Below the pieces are notes generated by a model. The model did not search any database. It saw only the letters and a program-made list of their open reading frames with translations, and was not told where the DNA came from. From JACKNG01 sp040904625 (GTDB taxonomy: Bacteria > Pseudomonadota > Gammaproteobacteria > Ga0077536), in the NCBI GenBank assembly GCA_040904625.1, contig JBBDTC010000106.1, positions 1 to 41,996 on the forward strand: DNA of 41,996 bases, in the 5' to 3' direction. This document shows, piece after piece, positions 1 to 8,107 of this stretch; the first letter of the stretch is position 1; each line of letters starts with the position of its first letter. Both the position numbers and the translations under genes were made by a program.

Positions 1-1277
1 CTCAGGCCCAGCCCGCTGCCGGGTTTGGTGCGGCTCTGGTCGAGCCGTGCGAAGCGCTGGGTGACCCGGGCGCGTTCGTCGGGAGGAATGCCCGGCCCGG
101 CATCGACGACGGTCAGCACCACTGTGTCGGCCGTGCCGCGCAAGGTCAGATGAACGGCCGTTCCGGGCGGCGTGAACTTGAGCGCATTGTCGATGAGGTT
201 CGCGACTGCCTGGAATAGCAGGTTGCGGTCACCGGCGAGGCTGCAGCCAGGGCCGCAGTCGCTGGTCAGCAGGATGTCCTCGTCCTGGGCCAGGCCCTGA
301 TAGAGCTCACTGGCGTCGGCGACGATGGCCGCCATGTCGACGCTTTCGAAGTGCGCGTCGTAGCTGCCTGATTCGATTCGTGCGATACGCAGCAGGGCGG
401 CGAAGGTGGCGAGCAGCTCGTCGGCTTCGGCCACGCTGCGTTCGAGTTCGGCGCGCAATGTGTCCGGCGCCGCCTGCGCCGCAAGATCGATGCGATTGCG
501 CAAGCGCGTGAGCGGCGTGCGCAGATCGTGGGCGATGTTGTCGGACACATGGCGCACGGCGGCGAGCAGCGCCTCGAGGCGATCGAGCATGACGTTGAGA
601 TGGCTGGCGAGCACATCGAACTCGTCGCCGGTACCTTGCGTCGCCAGGCGCCGATCGAGGCGGCCGCCGACGATCTCGGAGGTGGTGGCGGTGAAAGCAT
701 GGATACGGTTCAGTACCCGGCTCGACATGAAGATGCCGCCCGCGGCGGCCAGCACCAGCGTCAAACCGCCGCCGATCAGCAGGGCGTGATTGAAGATCTC
801 CCTGAGCTGCTGGATCTGGGCAATATTGCGCCCGACCAGGAGGAGCAGGCCGTCACGGAGCAGATAGACGCGGGCCCGTGCCGCAATCTGGCGGCCGTCT
901 TCACGACGGTGGACGAACTCGATCCAGCCATCGCTATCGGCCGCTTCGGATGGCCATGTACGCAGATTCCCGGCCAGTGGACGTTTGTCGGGTGAGGCGA
1001 ACAGATAGAGCATGTCGCCGCTGTCGTCGGTACGAATACGGTGCGCGATGACATTGAGCAGACGGTCGAGACCGTGTTCGATGTACTGCTCAGCGAGGCC
1101 GGTGATTTCCGATTTGAGCGTGGCATCGTTCTCACGCACGATGAGCCCGATGGTCGACCAATAAAAGAACAACAGCATCAGACACACCGAGACGCCGAAC
1201 AAGGCGATGTACGACATCGTGAGCTGAAATGTGGTGGTTCGGGTCAAAGCCCCGACGCGTTGACCGAAAACCGACAT
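1..1277 (-). CDS. Two-component sensor histidine kinase (3' end cut off by the window)
   Basis: Membrane sensor kinase that would autophosphorylate on a histidine and pass phosphate to the regulator encoded just upstream. Translating from the ATG at 1277 gives about 425 residues before the window edge. These are an N-terminal membrane helix (about 17-47), a periplasmic sensor region of about 110 residues, a second membrane helix (about 163-185), HAMP, and a HisKA H-box VSDNIAHDLRTPLTRLRNR with phospho-acceptor H250. The ATPase domain has its N-box NLIDNALKF (N364), G1 box DAGPGI, and G2 box GSGLGL at the very edge, so only the last few dozen residues are missing. The start codon directly abuts the regulator's stop codon (zero spacing), which indicates translational coupling. 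The ligand is unknown. The divergent HtrA protease suggests envelope stress, but that is inference. Confidence 0.93.
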   Translation of the reverse strand, partial: MSVFGQRVGALTRTTTFQLTMSYIALFGVSVCLMLLFFYWSTIGLIVRENDATLKSEITGLAEQYIEHGLDRLLNVIAHRIRTDDSGDMLYLFASPDKRPLAGNLRTWPSEAADSDGWIEFVHRREDGRQIAARARVYLLRDGLLLLVGRNIAQIQQLREIFNHALLIGGGLTLVLAAAGGIFMSSRVLNRIHAFTATTSEIVGGRLDRRLATQGTGDEFDVLASHLNVMLDRLEALLAAVRHVSDNIAHDLRTPLTRLRNRIDLAAQAAPDTLRAELERSVAEADELLATFAALLRIARIESGSYDAHFESVDMAAIVADASELYQGLAQDEDILLTSDCGPGCSLAGDRNLLFQAVANLIDNALKFTPPGTAVHLTLRGTADTVVLTVVDAGPGIPPDERARVTQRFARLDQSRTKPGSGLGL

Positions 1278-1964
1278 TCAAGTGCGCTCGGCAGCAGCGG
1301 CCAGGCGATAGCCCGCGCCCCGTACGGTATGCAACAAGGGCTCGTCGAAACCCCGGTCAATCTTGGATCGCAGGCGGCTGATGTGCACATCGATGACATT
1401 GGTCTGCGGATCGAAATGGTAGTCCCAGACGTGTTCCAGCAGCATGGTCCGGGTGACGACCTGGTCGGCGTGGCGCAGCAGAAACTCGAGCAGGCGGAAT
1501 TCGCGCGGCTGGAGTTCGATGGCGGTATCGCCGCGGCGCACGGTGCGCGTCATGAGATCCATTTCCAGGTCACCGGCGGTGAGTCGGGTCACCGGCCCTT
1601 CCGGTGCCGTGCGCCGCGCCAGCGCCTCGATACGGGCTTCGAGTTCGCTGAAGGCAAAGGGCTTGGTGAGATAGTCGTCGCCGCCGGCACGCAAGCCCTG
1701 GACGCGTTGGTCGACCTCACCCAGCGCGCTGAGGATCAACACCGGCACGCGGTCTTCCGAGGCACGCAGGGTACGCAGCATGGTCAGGCCGTCGACTTCG
1801 GGCAGCATGCGGTCGAGCACGATGAGATCGAACGTGCCGGCACTGGCCAGCAGCAGTCCATCGCGGCCGTTGTCGGCGGTGTCGACGGTATGACCGGCCT
1901 GGGTCAAGCCTTTGCGCACGAATTCACGTGTTTCACGATCGTCTTCGACGACCAGGATGTGCAT
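1278..1964 (-). CDS. OmpR/PhoB-family response regulator
   Basis: DNA-binding response regulator of 228 residues, the normal family length. The receiver domain (about 1-118) has the acidic pocket E7/D8/D9, phospho-acceptor D51 in LIVLDRMLP, the conserved S/T position in LILSALG and K101 in YLTKPF. The C-terminal winged helix (about 128-225) ends with the typical NVIDVHISRLRSKID recognition helix and TVRGAGYRL hairpin. It is the first gene of a two-gene operon with the histidine kinase and diverges from the HtrA-type protease across about 150 bp. The protease is therefore a reasonable but unproven target. The sequence resembles the QseB/CopR-like branch, and the signal cannot be deduced from it. 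Confidence 0.95.
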   Translation of the reverse strand: MHILVVEDDRETREFVRKGLTQAGHTVDTADNGRDGLLLASAGTFDLIVLDRMLPEVDGLTMLRTLRASEDRVPVLILSALGEVDQRVQGLRAGGDDYLTKPFAFSELEARIEALARRTAPEGPVTRLTAGDLEMDLMTRTVRRGDTAIELQPREFRLLEFLLRHADQVVTRTMLLEHVWDYHFDPQTNVIDVHISRLRSKIDRGFDEPLLHTVRGAGYRLAAAAERT

Positions 1965-2116
1965 ACCTGCGTCCTCCGGGGCGGGCCGTTGCGATTATGC
2001 CTGTGGCGCCCGCCGCACCAGCCAACATGACAAAAAATTAATGTCGCGGAAAGTCCGTGGTAAGGCGGCAGGCACTATCTTGCCATGCAACGAAGGCACT
2101 ACACGGAGCATCTGCC
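1965..2116. promoter_or_regulatory. Divergent control region between regulator operon and htrA
   Basis: About 150 bp separate two divergently read units. The stretch 2027-2047 is AT-rich (a run of six A followed by TTAAT) in otherwise GC-rich DNA. It is bracketed by the short inverted arms TGACA and TGTC, the kind of half-sites OmpR-family regulators or repressors use. I cannot place convincing -35/-10 hexamers for either direction. Function is inferred from position and base composition only. Confidence 0.35.
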
Positions 2117-3616
2117 ATGCACACAGTTTTCCCTACCGCTTCGCCTCGCAGCGCCCCGCGCTCGGCTATCCCGCTGCTCCTGGCCGCGTTGGTGCTGCCG
2201 CTTGCCGCCCCCGCCATGACGGCCGAAGGCGCCGAACCGCGGCCGCTCTTTCGCCACGTCGAGATGGCTGATGTGATCGCGGCGGCCCGGCCATCGGTGG
2301 TCAAGATCGACGTCACCAAAGCCGTCAACGGCATCTCACCGATGGCAGGACAGTCGCTGCCCTTCGGTGGGCAGGGCTCTCTGCCCGACTTCCTGCGCCG
2401 CTTCGGCCCGTTCGGTCCACAGGGCCAGGGTCGGCCACCGGCGCGGGTCGAGGGCGTGGGTTCCGGCTTCATCATCGATGAGCAGGGTCATGTCGTGACC
2501 AACAACCACGTGATCGACGGCGCCGAGGAGATGACGCTGACCCTGCACGACGGTACCACCGTGGCCGCGAAACTGGTCGGCAGCGATCCCCTGACCGATC
2601 TTGCCTTGCTGCGCATCGAAGACGCCAACGGGCTGACGCCGATTGCGTTCGGCGATTCGGACAGCGCCCGCGTCGGCGACTGGGTCGTCGCCATCGGTAA
2701 TCCGTATGGCTTCGGCGGCAGTGCGACCGCCGGCATCATCTCCGCCCGCGGCCGCGACATCCGTTCGGGCCCCTACGACGATTTCCTCCAGATCGATGCC
2801 CCGATCAACAGCGGCAATTCCGGCGGCCCGATCGTCGACGCCAGCGGCAAGGTGATCGGTGTCAACACGGCGATTTTCTCCCCCAATGGCGGCAACATCG
2901 GTATCGGCTTCGCCATTCCGGCCGCCGAGGCCCGGCGCGTCATCGACGACCTCAAGATCGACGGCAGCGTGACGCGCGGCTGGCTGGGTGTACAAATCCA
3001 GGATGTGACGGAAGACGTCGCGGCGGCCTTGCAACTCGACGAGCCCCACGGCGCCTTGGTCGCCGACGTGATCGAGGCGGGCCCCGCCGAGCGCGCCGGT
3101 GTACGTCCTGGCGACATCATTCTCCGCTACGGCGATACGCGCATCGAAGCGGCGCGTGATCTGAGCCGCGCTGTCGCCAGGACCGCGCCCGGCTCCAAGG
3201 TTCCGCTCGAAGTCCAGCGCCAGGGGCGCAAAGAGCGCCTGGTCGGCGTCATCGATCGCCATGCCGAGGCCGGGCTCGCGGCAGCACCCGACGATGCCGG
3301 CAAGGCTGCGCCGGGCGGCGCACCGCTGGAAGGGCTCGGCCTCGCGCTCGGCCCGATTTCACCCGACATGCGGCGTCAGATGAATCTCGACGCGGATGTC
3401 GCCGGCGCCCTGATCGTGGGCATCAAATCGGGCAGCAGTGCCGATACCAGCGGCATGCGCCCGGGCGATGTCATCGTCCAGGTCAATCAACAGAGCATCG
3501 ACGGCGCCAAGGCGGCCGAGCGCGCGATCATCGCCGCCCGTGACGCCGAGCGCCCCATCGTCGTCCTCATCCGCCGCGGCACCGAACAGTTCTTCACCAC
3601 CATGAAGCTCGCCTGA
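2117..3616 (+). CDS. htrA: Do/HtrA-family periplasmic serine endoprotease with two PDZ domains
   Basis: Periplasmic quality-control protease that degrades misfolded envelope proteins. The ATG at 2117 is chosen because GGAG lies about 10 nt upstream and it opens a signal peptide (hydrophobic IPLLLAALVLPLAAPA, then cleavage near residue 35). An in-frame GTG at 2057 would add 20 residues ahead of the signal and is less likely. The product is 499 residues. The trypsin-like domain has the catalytic triad H131 (NNHVIDG), D161 (DPLTDLALL) and S235 (NSGNSGGPI). PDZ1 begins at GWLGVQIQDV and PDZ2 near GLALGPISPDMRRQMNL. The length fits DegP/DegQ/MucD proteins. A strong intrinsic terminator follows at 3672, so the gene is monocistronic. 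The divergent two-component system may control it (inference). Confidence 0.95.
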   Translation: MHTVFPTASPRSAPRSAIPLLLAALVLPLAAPAMTAEGAEPRPLFRHVEMADVIAAARPSVVKIDVTKAVNGISPMAGQSLPFGGQGSLPDFLRRFGPFGPQGQGRPPARVEGVGSGFIIDEQGHVVTNNHVIDGAEEMTLTLHDGTTVAAKLVGSDPLTDLALLRIEDANGLTPIAFGDSDSARVGDWVVAIGNPYGFGGSATAGIISARGRDIRSGPYDDFLQIDAPINSGNSGGPIVDASGKVIGVNTAIFSPNGGNIGIGFAIPAAEARRVIDDLKIDGSVTRGWLGVQIQDVTEDVAAALQLDEPHGALVADVIEAGPAERAGVRPGDIILRYGDTRIEAARDLSRAVARTAPGSKVPLEVQRQGRKERLVGVIDRHAEAGLAAAPDDAGKAAPGGAPLEGLGLALGPISPDMRRQMNLDADVAGALIVGIKSGSSADTSGMRPGDVIVQVNQQSIDGAKAAERAIIAARDAERPIVVLIRRGTEQFFTTMKLA

Positions 3617-3671
3617 TCGTTTACCAGGTCTCCTCCCTCACACGGACGTGAAATCGCCATCCCAAGGCGTT

Positions 3672-3704
3672 GCCCCGGCCCTCGTGCCGGGGCTTTCTTT
3701 TTTT
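3672..3704 (+). terminator. Intrinsic terminator after htrA
   Basis: Perfect 8-bp GC stem GCCCCGGC / GCCGGGGC (3672-3679 and 3686-3693) with a 6-nt loop, followed by the T-rich tract TTTCTTTTTTT. This is a classical rho-independent terminator 55 bp past the htrA stop codon. Confidence 0.93.
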
Positions 3705-3802
3705 ATACACCCTGACCGCGAGCGGAAATCACCATCGACAGCGCTGCCACGTGACCCGCGATGGCGCTATCGTAGGCAGATACGACCCTGTCGGGAGTGC
3801 GC

Positions 3803-4447
3803 ATGGAAATTCGAGAACTACCCTGGCTGTGGCTGGCCGACGGCGCGGCACTGCTGCTCCTGGCCGGCTACCACTGGCGCCTGCTACAGCAGATTCGCCA
3901 ACATCCTGAACGTACCGCCATCGGCCGTAACCGCATTACCCGGCGCCGCTGGTTGAGCGACGTCATCGAGCGCCGTGCCGACATCCTCGCGGTCCAGACA
4001 CTGCGCAACTGGGCCATGACGGCGACCTTTCTCGCCTCCACCGCGATCCTCATCGCCGTCGGTATCGTGCATTTCATTTTCGTCAACGAGCCGGGCGCAA
4101 CCGCTGCCACGCGGCTGCTGCGGGCGGACTTCGCCGGGGCCAAGTTGTTCCTGCTCGCCAGCGTGTTCTTTGCCGCGTTCTTCTGCTTCGCACAGACCCT
4201 GCGAGCGCTCAATCATCTCGGCTTCGAAATCGTCGTCGCGGGCGAGGACGACTTCGATTCGGTGCTGCGCCACCTCCACCGGCACTCCGACAACTTCTCG
4301 CTCGGCATGCGTTGCTACTACCTCTCACTGCCCTTCTCGCTATGGCTGTTCGGGGCATTGCACCTGCTCGCAGCGACGATCATCATGGTGTTATTGATGC
4401 GGCGCCTGGATTACCGCCACGGCGGTGGGCTTGCCAGGGCGTCTTGA
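3803..4447 (+). CDS. DUF599-family integral membrane protein
   Basis: A 214-residue membrane protein of unknown function. Four hydrophobic segments are visible (about 9-25, 71-95, 108-133 and 175-200). The signature VQTLRNWAMTATFLASTAILIAVGI in the second helix region is characteristic of the DUF599 family, as is the C-terminal YYLSLPFSLWLFG segment. The ATG at 3803 is preferred over the in-frame GTG at 3797 because GGGAG lies just upstream. It sits alone between the htrA terminator and a large inverted repeat (4457-4539), so it is probably its own transcription unit. Family recognition is from memory of the motif. No biochemical role is known. Confidence 0.8.
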   Translation: MEIRELPWLWLADGAALLLLAGYHWRLLQQIRQHPERTAIGRNRITRRRWLSDVIERRADILAVQTLRNWAMTATFLASTAILIAVGIVHFIFVNEPGATAATRLLRADFAGAKLFLLASVFFAAFFCFAQTLRALNHLGFEIVVAGEDDFDSVLRHLHRHSDNFSLGMRCYYLSLPFSLWLFGALHLLAATIIMVLLMRRLDYRHGGGLARAS

Positions 4448-4456
4448 CAGCGCTTA

Positions 4457-4539
4457 GGACCCTGGCCAAGACTATCTGTGCATTCGGTCGCCCCTGAGCG
4501 GCCGCTGCGGTGTCGACCAGATAATATTGGCCAGGGTCC
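4457..4539. repeat. Long imperfect inverted repeat (22-nt arms)
   Basis: Left arm 4457-4478 and right arm 4518-4539 are reverse complements at 20 of 22 positions, with a 39-nt spacer. The core GGACCCTGGCCAAG pairs with CTTGGCCAGGGTCC apart from one substitution. It begins 9 nt after the DUF599 stop codon, and no T-tract follows. It could be a bidirectional terminator-like hairpin, a REP/MITE-like element or a regulatory hairpin upstream of the small gene at 4588. Confidence 0.8.
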
Positions 4540-4587
4540 CGACGCTGGCGAACCTCTTCGCGATGCAAGGCAGGCAGCTTCCCGCTC

Positions 4588-4794
4588 ATGCGTTTTTCCG
4601 ACAACGGTTACTACATCGAACGCTATGTGAAGTGCGCCAACTGCGGCATGCTGATCTACGATGACGGCGTCACCGCCCCGGTCGCCGGTGAGGCGCAGCA
4701 GTACTGTTCGCAGTGGTGTGTGGACTGGGCCACGGCGCGCGCGCGCGGGGTCGCCGAGCCGCGTATCCCGCTGCCGCGCCACCGCGCTGATTGA
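4588..4794 (+). CDS. Small four-cysteine (probable zinc-binding) protein, function unknown
   Basis: A 68-residue protein that I do not recognise as a named family. The visible feature is two cysteine pairs, C16-x2-C19 (KCANCG) and C40-x3-C44 (YCSQWC), spaced 20 residues apart. This would fit a single zinc-ribbon or treble-clef-like knuckle. The N-terminus is aromatic and charged and the tail is Arg/Pro-rich. There is no signal peptide or membrane segment, so it is probably cytoplasmic. It lies between the long inverted repeat at 4457-4539 and the convergent cysK. The start is the only ATG in frame, and no strong ribosome site is visible. The conserved-looking cysteines argue for a real gene. 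Confidence 0.65.
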   Translation: MRFSDNGYYIERYVKCANCGMLIYDDGVTAPVAGEAQQYCSQWCVDWATARARGVAEPRIPLPRHRAD

Positions 4795-4806
4795 TAGGCC
4801 TGATCG

Positions 4807-4835
4807 GGCCTGATCAGATCTGATCTGATCAGGCC
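4807..4835. terminator. Perfect 13-bp hairpin between convergent genes, overlapping the cysK stop
   Basis: Arms 4807-4819 (GGCCTGATCAGAT) and 4823-4835 are exact reverse complements around a CTG loop. The cysK stop codon (4829-4831) lies inside the right arm, and the other flank belongs to the convergent 68-residue gene. Five GATC tetramers fall within 4802-4830. It probably acts as a bidirectional terminator, although neither side has a long T-tract. Confidence 0.75.
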
Positions 4836-5785
4836 TCGATGTCCTCGAAGAGCACGCTGGACAGGTAGCGCTCGCCGGCGTCCGGCAGAATGACCACGAT
4901 GGTCTTGCCGGCGAAGGCTGGCTCCGCGGCCAGGCGCTGCGCCGCCACCGTCGCCGCACCACAGGAAATCCCGCAGAGGATGCCTTCCTCGGTCGCGAGG
5001 CGGCGCGCCATGGCGACGGATTCCTCGTTGGAGACACGTTCAATCCGATCGACCAGACTCAAGTCGAGCACCTTCGGCACGAATCCGGCACCGATACCCT
5101 GGATCTTGTGCGGCGCCGGTGTGAGCGCCTCACCCGCCAGTGTCTGCGTCATTACCGGGCTGGTCTCGGGCTCGACCGCAACCGCCGTAATGGCGCGCCC
5201 GCAGGTGTGCTTGAGATGCCGGGTGACGCCGGTGATGGTGCCGCCGGTACCGACACCGGCGACCAGAGCATCGATCCTGCCTTCGGTCTGCGCCCAGATC
5301 TCGGGGCCGGTGGTACGTTCGTGGATGGCCGGATTCGCCGGGTTGTCGAATTGCGCCGGCATGTAATAGCGCCCCGGCGACGCGGCGACGATTTCCTCGG
5401 CCTTGGCGATCGCGCCCTTCATCCCTTTGGCGCCTTCGGTCAGTACGAGTTTGGCACCGAAGGCCTTCAACACCTTGCGCCGCTCGACGCTCATCGTCTC
5501 CGGCATGGTCAGGGTGAGCGGGTAACCGCGCGCCGCGCACACGAACGCGAGCGCGATACCCGTGTTGCCGCTGGTCGGCTCGACCACTTCACCACCGGGT
5601 CGCAGCAGACCCTTTTCTTCCGCATCCCAGATCATCGCCGCGCCGATACGGCATTTCACCGAGTAGGCCGGATTGCGGCCTTCGATTTTGGCCAGAACGG
5701 TCGCCTGCGCGGGATCGACGATCCGGTTCAGACGCACCATCGGCGTGTTGCCGATGGAAAGGGAATTGTCCGCGAAATAAGCCAT
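4829..5785 (-). CDS. cysK: Cysteine synthase A (O-acetylserine sulfhydrylase)
   Basis: PLP enzyme making L-cysteine from O-acetyl-L-serine and sulfide in the cytoplasm. It has 318 residues, the usual length. The PLP lysine is K44 in the context YSVKCRIG, the substrate loop is PTSGNTG and the phosphate-binding loop is GVGTGGTITG. The C-terminal catalytic region SCGAAT and the closing PDAGERYLSS match CysK. The product ends FEDIEA rather than in a longer Ile-terminated tail, so binding of serine acetyltransferase by its C-terminus is uncertain. AGAGGACC precedes the ATG. It is the last gene of a same-strand group with two LLM oxidoreductases and srkA, 117 bp from its neighbour, so it may be separately transcribed. 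Confidence 0.95.
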   Translation of the reverse strand: MAYFADNSLSIGNTPMVRLNRIVDPAQATVLAKIEGRNPAYSVKCRIGAAMIWDAEEKGLLRPGGEVVEPTSGNTGIALAFVCAARGYPLTLTMPETMSVERRKVLKAFGAKLVLTEGAKGMKGAIAKAEEIVAASPGRYYMPAQFDNPANPAIHERTTGPEIWAQTEGRIDALVAGVGTGGTITGVTRHLKHTCGRAITAVAVEPETSPVMTQTLAGEALTPAPHKIQGIGAGFVPKVLDLSLVDRIERVSNEESVAMARRLATEEGILCGISCGAATVAAQRLAAEPAFAGKTIVVILPDAGERYLSSVLFEDIEA

Positions 5786-5902
5786 GGTCCTCTACCCTCG
5801 GTCGCTTGCAACGGTTCGCACGCCACCATTCGCACCCAGGCGCGGCAGCGCCTCACCATCGTACTCTGATCGCCGACTTCGGGCAGCGCGGCCCTCGCCG
5901 CC

Positions 5903-6916
5903 TCAGAGATTCGGGATGACTTTCTCGCCGAACAAGCGGATATCCGCCAGCGCTTCAGCCTGCGGCGGACCGCCGGGCTGGCGCATCCGCAGCATCACGT
6001 AATCCGGCTTGATGGCTTCCTTCCACATCAAGAGCTGTTCCAGACATTGTTCGGGCGAACCGGCGATGAGGCGATCCTTGGCCGCCAGTTCGAACGTCAA
6101 ATCGTCGGGCGACTTGACGTCCTTCAGGTAATCGTCCTTGACGTAGGCGCCGTAGTGGTAATACCAGCGATGGGTGAGCATGGTCGGATCGCTCTTGGCG
6201 ACGCAGGCCTGCCAATCCGCACCGATCACGCAATCGCGCATCAGCACCACGAAAGGTTTACGGCCGTGCTTTTTCGCCTCGGCGCGGTACTGATCGGCAT
6301 AATCCTTGATCACGGGCAGCGATTGAATGGGATCGGCAATCCAGCCGTCACCCATGCGTCCTGCGCGTTCCAGACCGGCCGGGACCCAGCCCGCCATCCA
6401 GATCGGCGGCCCACCGTCCTGAAAGGGCTTCGGCGTGACCCGTACGTTGTCGATGGTGTGATAGCGGCTGGGGTAACTGAAGGCTTCGCCGGTCCATGCA
6501 TGGCGCAGCACCTCCACGCATTCCTCGGTGCGTTTGGCGCGCTGCTTGATGGGCACGCCGAACGCATCGAAATCGTGCGGCTGATAGGCGATCCCGACCG
6601 CCGCTACCATTCGACCCTTGGTCGCCTGGTCGACGACGGCGATGTCCTCGGCCAGACGCACAGGATGATAGAGCGGAGCCAGCAGCACGCAGGTGCCGAC
6701 CTTGATGCGCTTCGTGCGCATGCCGATCATCCCGGCCATCAGTACCGGGGCTGGCAGGTAGCCGTCCTCCTGCTGATGATGCTCGGTGAAGTAGAAGCCA
6801 TCGAAGCCGACCTGCTCGCAGAGTTCGGCCTGCTCGATGAGTTCGTCAATGAGTCCGGCGACGTTGTCGCCGTGGGGTGGATCCTGGGTACAGGGGAAAT
6901 ATCCGACAGGCAGCAT
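5903..6916 (-). CDS. LLM-class flavin-dependent oxidoreductase (luciferase-like)
   Basis: A 337-residue TIM-barrel flavin monooxygenase or dehydrogenase of the bacterial luciferase-like superfamily. The family signatures are GFDGFYFTEHHQQEDGYLP (about 37-55), the segment from TKRIKVGTCVLLAPLYHPVRLAEDIAVVD into GRMVAAVGIAY, and GGPPIWMAGWVPAGLERAG. The start at 6916 is chosen because GAGGAGAGG sits immediately upstream. An upstream in-frame extension to 7003 lacks such a site. The cofactor (FMN or F420) and substrate cannot be read from sequence. A different subfamily member is encoded at 8108-8959 on the same strand with srkA between them, so the pair may act in one oxidation route (inference). 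Confidence 0.9.
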   Translation of the reverse strand: MLPVGYFPCTQDPPHGDNVAGLIDELIEQAELCEQVGFDGFYFTEHHQQEDGYLPAPVLMAGMIGMRTKRIKVGTCVLLAPLYHPVRLAEDIAVVDQATKGRMVAAVGIAYQPHDFDAFGVPIKQRAKRTEECVEVLRHAWTGEAFSYPSRYHTIDNVRVTPKPFQDGGPPIWMAGWVPAGLERAGRMGDGWIADPIQSLPVIKDYADQYRAEAKKHGRKPFVVLMRDCVIGADWQACVAKSDPTMLTHRWYYHYGAYVKDDYLKDVKSPDDLTFELAAKDRLIAGSPEQCLEQLLMWKEAIKPDYVMLRMRQPGGPPQAEALADIRLFGEKVIPNL

Positions 6917-7086
6917 GCATCCTCTCCTCGTAGTGCGGTCCGGGCCCTGGGATCGTGACCGATCAGGTTCGCCCGGGGCCAGCGACGGCCGGCGCCCCGG
7001 CAAGGTAGCGAGCAGCAGACCCTGCGGTCAAACCCGCCGCCTTGGGCGCTCGGCCGATGTCCGGAATCGGCACAGCGCCGGCCCCG

Positions 7087-8079
7087 TCAATAATTGTAAT
7101 TGCCGCCGCTCTCAAAAGGCTCGGCCAGGGCGCCGAGCTGTTCGCGCAGTTCGAGTACATGACGCTCCCACCACTGCTGCGTGGCAAACCACGGGAAGGC
7201 GCGGGGGAAAGCCGGGTCGTTCCAGCGGCGCGCGAGCCAGGCACTGTAGTGCAGCATGCGCAGCGTGCGCAGCGCTTCGACCAGCGCCAGCTCGCGATAA
7301 TCGAAATCCGCAAATTCCTCGTAACCGTCGAGCACGCAGGCGAGCTGCGCGCGCTGTTCCTCGGGCTGACCGGACAGCAGCATCCACAAATCCTGGATGG
7401 CCGGGGCCATCCGGGCGTCATCGAAGTCGACGAAATGCGGCGCCGCATCGCGCCACAGCACGTTGCCGCCGTGACAGTCCCCGTGCACGCGGATCGCACG
7501 CACACCCTGCGCGCGCTCGAAGGCGGCCTCGATGTGTGTCAGCACATCGACCACGATGCTGTCGTAGGCTGCGCGCAGATCGGCCGGAACCCAGCCGTCC
7601 TGCACATAGCGGACACTGGCCGTACCGAATTCGGCCACGGACAGCGTAGCGCGATGGATGAACGGTCGCGCCGCGCCCACGGTGTGCATGCGCGCCAGGC
7701 AGCGCCCCATGGTGCGCAGGTTGTCTTCGTTGTCGAGATCGGGTGCACGTCCGCCGCGGCGCGCGAACAGCGCCAGACGAAAGCCGTCGTGGTGATGCAG
7801 CGTCTCCCCGCCCACGCGGAGCGGCCCGACCACGGGCAGGTCCTGGGCGACGAGTTCGGCGACGAATTCGTGCTCTTCGGCAATCGCTGCATCACTCCAG
7901 CGCTCGGGCCGATAGAACTTCGCCACCAGGGGTTCACCATCGTCATGGCCGACCTGGTAGACGCGATTCTCGTAGCTGTTCAGTGCCAGCAGGCGGCCGT
8001 CGCAGCGATAGCCGCAGGCTTCCACCGCATCGAGGATGAAATCCGGCGTCAGACGTTCGAAGGGATGAGCGGCGCTCAC
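7087..8079 (-). CDS. srkA: Stress response kinase A (SrkA/YihE/RdoA)
   Basis: Aminoglycoside-phosphotransferase-like Ser/Thr kinase of the SrkA family, linked in E. coli to the Cpx response and to countering stress-induced death. Key blocks are LALNSYENRVYQVG (ATP loop), K54 in LVAKFYRPERW, HGDCHGGNVLW (D201, N206) and VDFDDARMAPAIQDLWML. I chose the GTG at 8079, which gives 330 residues and puts the catalytic aspartate at 201, as I recall for the 328-residue E. coli protein. A longer in-frame ATG at 8139 would overlap the upstream LLM gene and add 20 unrelated residues. AGGGA lies 10 nt before this GTG. It is flanked by two LLM oxidoreductase genes, an unusual setting. Confidence 0.9.
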   Translation of the reverse strand: MSAAHPFERLTPDFILDAVEACGYRCDGRLLALNSYENRVYQVGHDDGEPLVAKFYRPERWSDAAIAEEHEFVAELVAQDLPVVGPLRVGGETLHHHDGFRLALFARRGGRAPDLDNEDNLRTMGRCLARMHTVGAARPFIHRATLSVAEFGTASVRYVQDGWVPADLRAAYDSIVVDVLTHIEAAFERAQGVRAIRVHGDCHGGNVLWRDAAPHFVDFDDARMAPAIQDLWMLLSGQPEEQRAQLACVLDGYEEFADFDYRELALVEALRTLRMLHYSAWLARRWNDPAFPRAFPWFATQQWWERHVLELREQLGALAEPFESGGNYNY

Positions 8080-8107
8080 CCGGACCAGATCCCTGGGATA
8101 GACCCGC

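Noticed and set aside
2057..2116. Earlier GTG start for htrA
   Set aside because: It would bury the signal peptide behind 20 unrelated residues. The ATG at 2117 has a better ribosome site.
4737..4750. GC dinucleotide run in the small four-cysteine gene
   Set aside because: Short low-complexity stretch expected at this base composition and without repeat structure.
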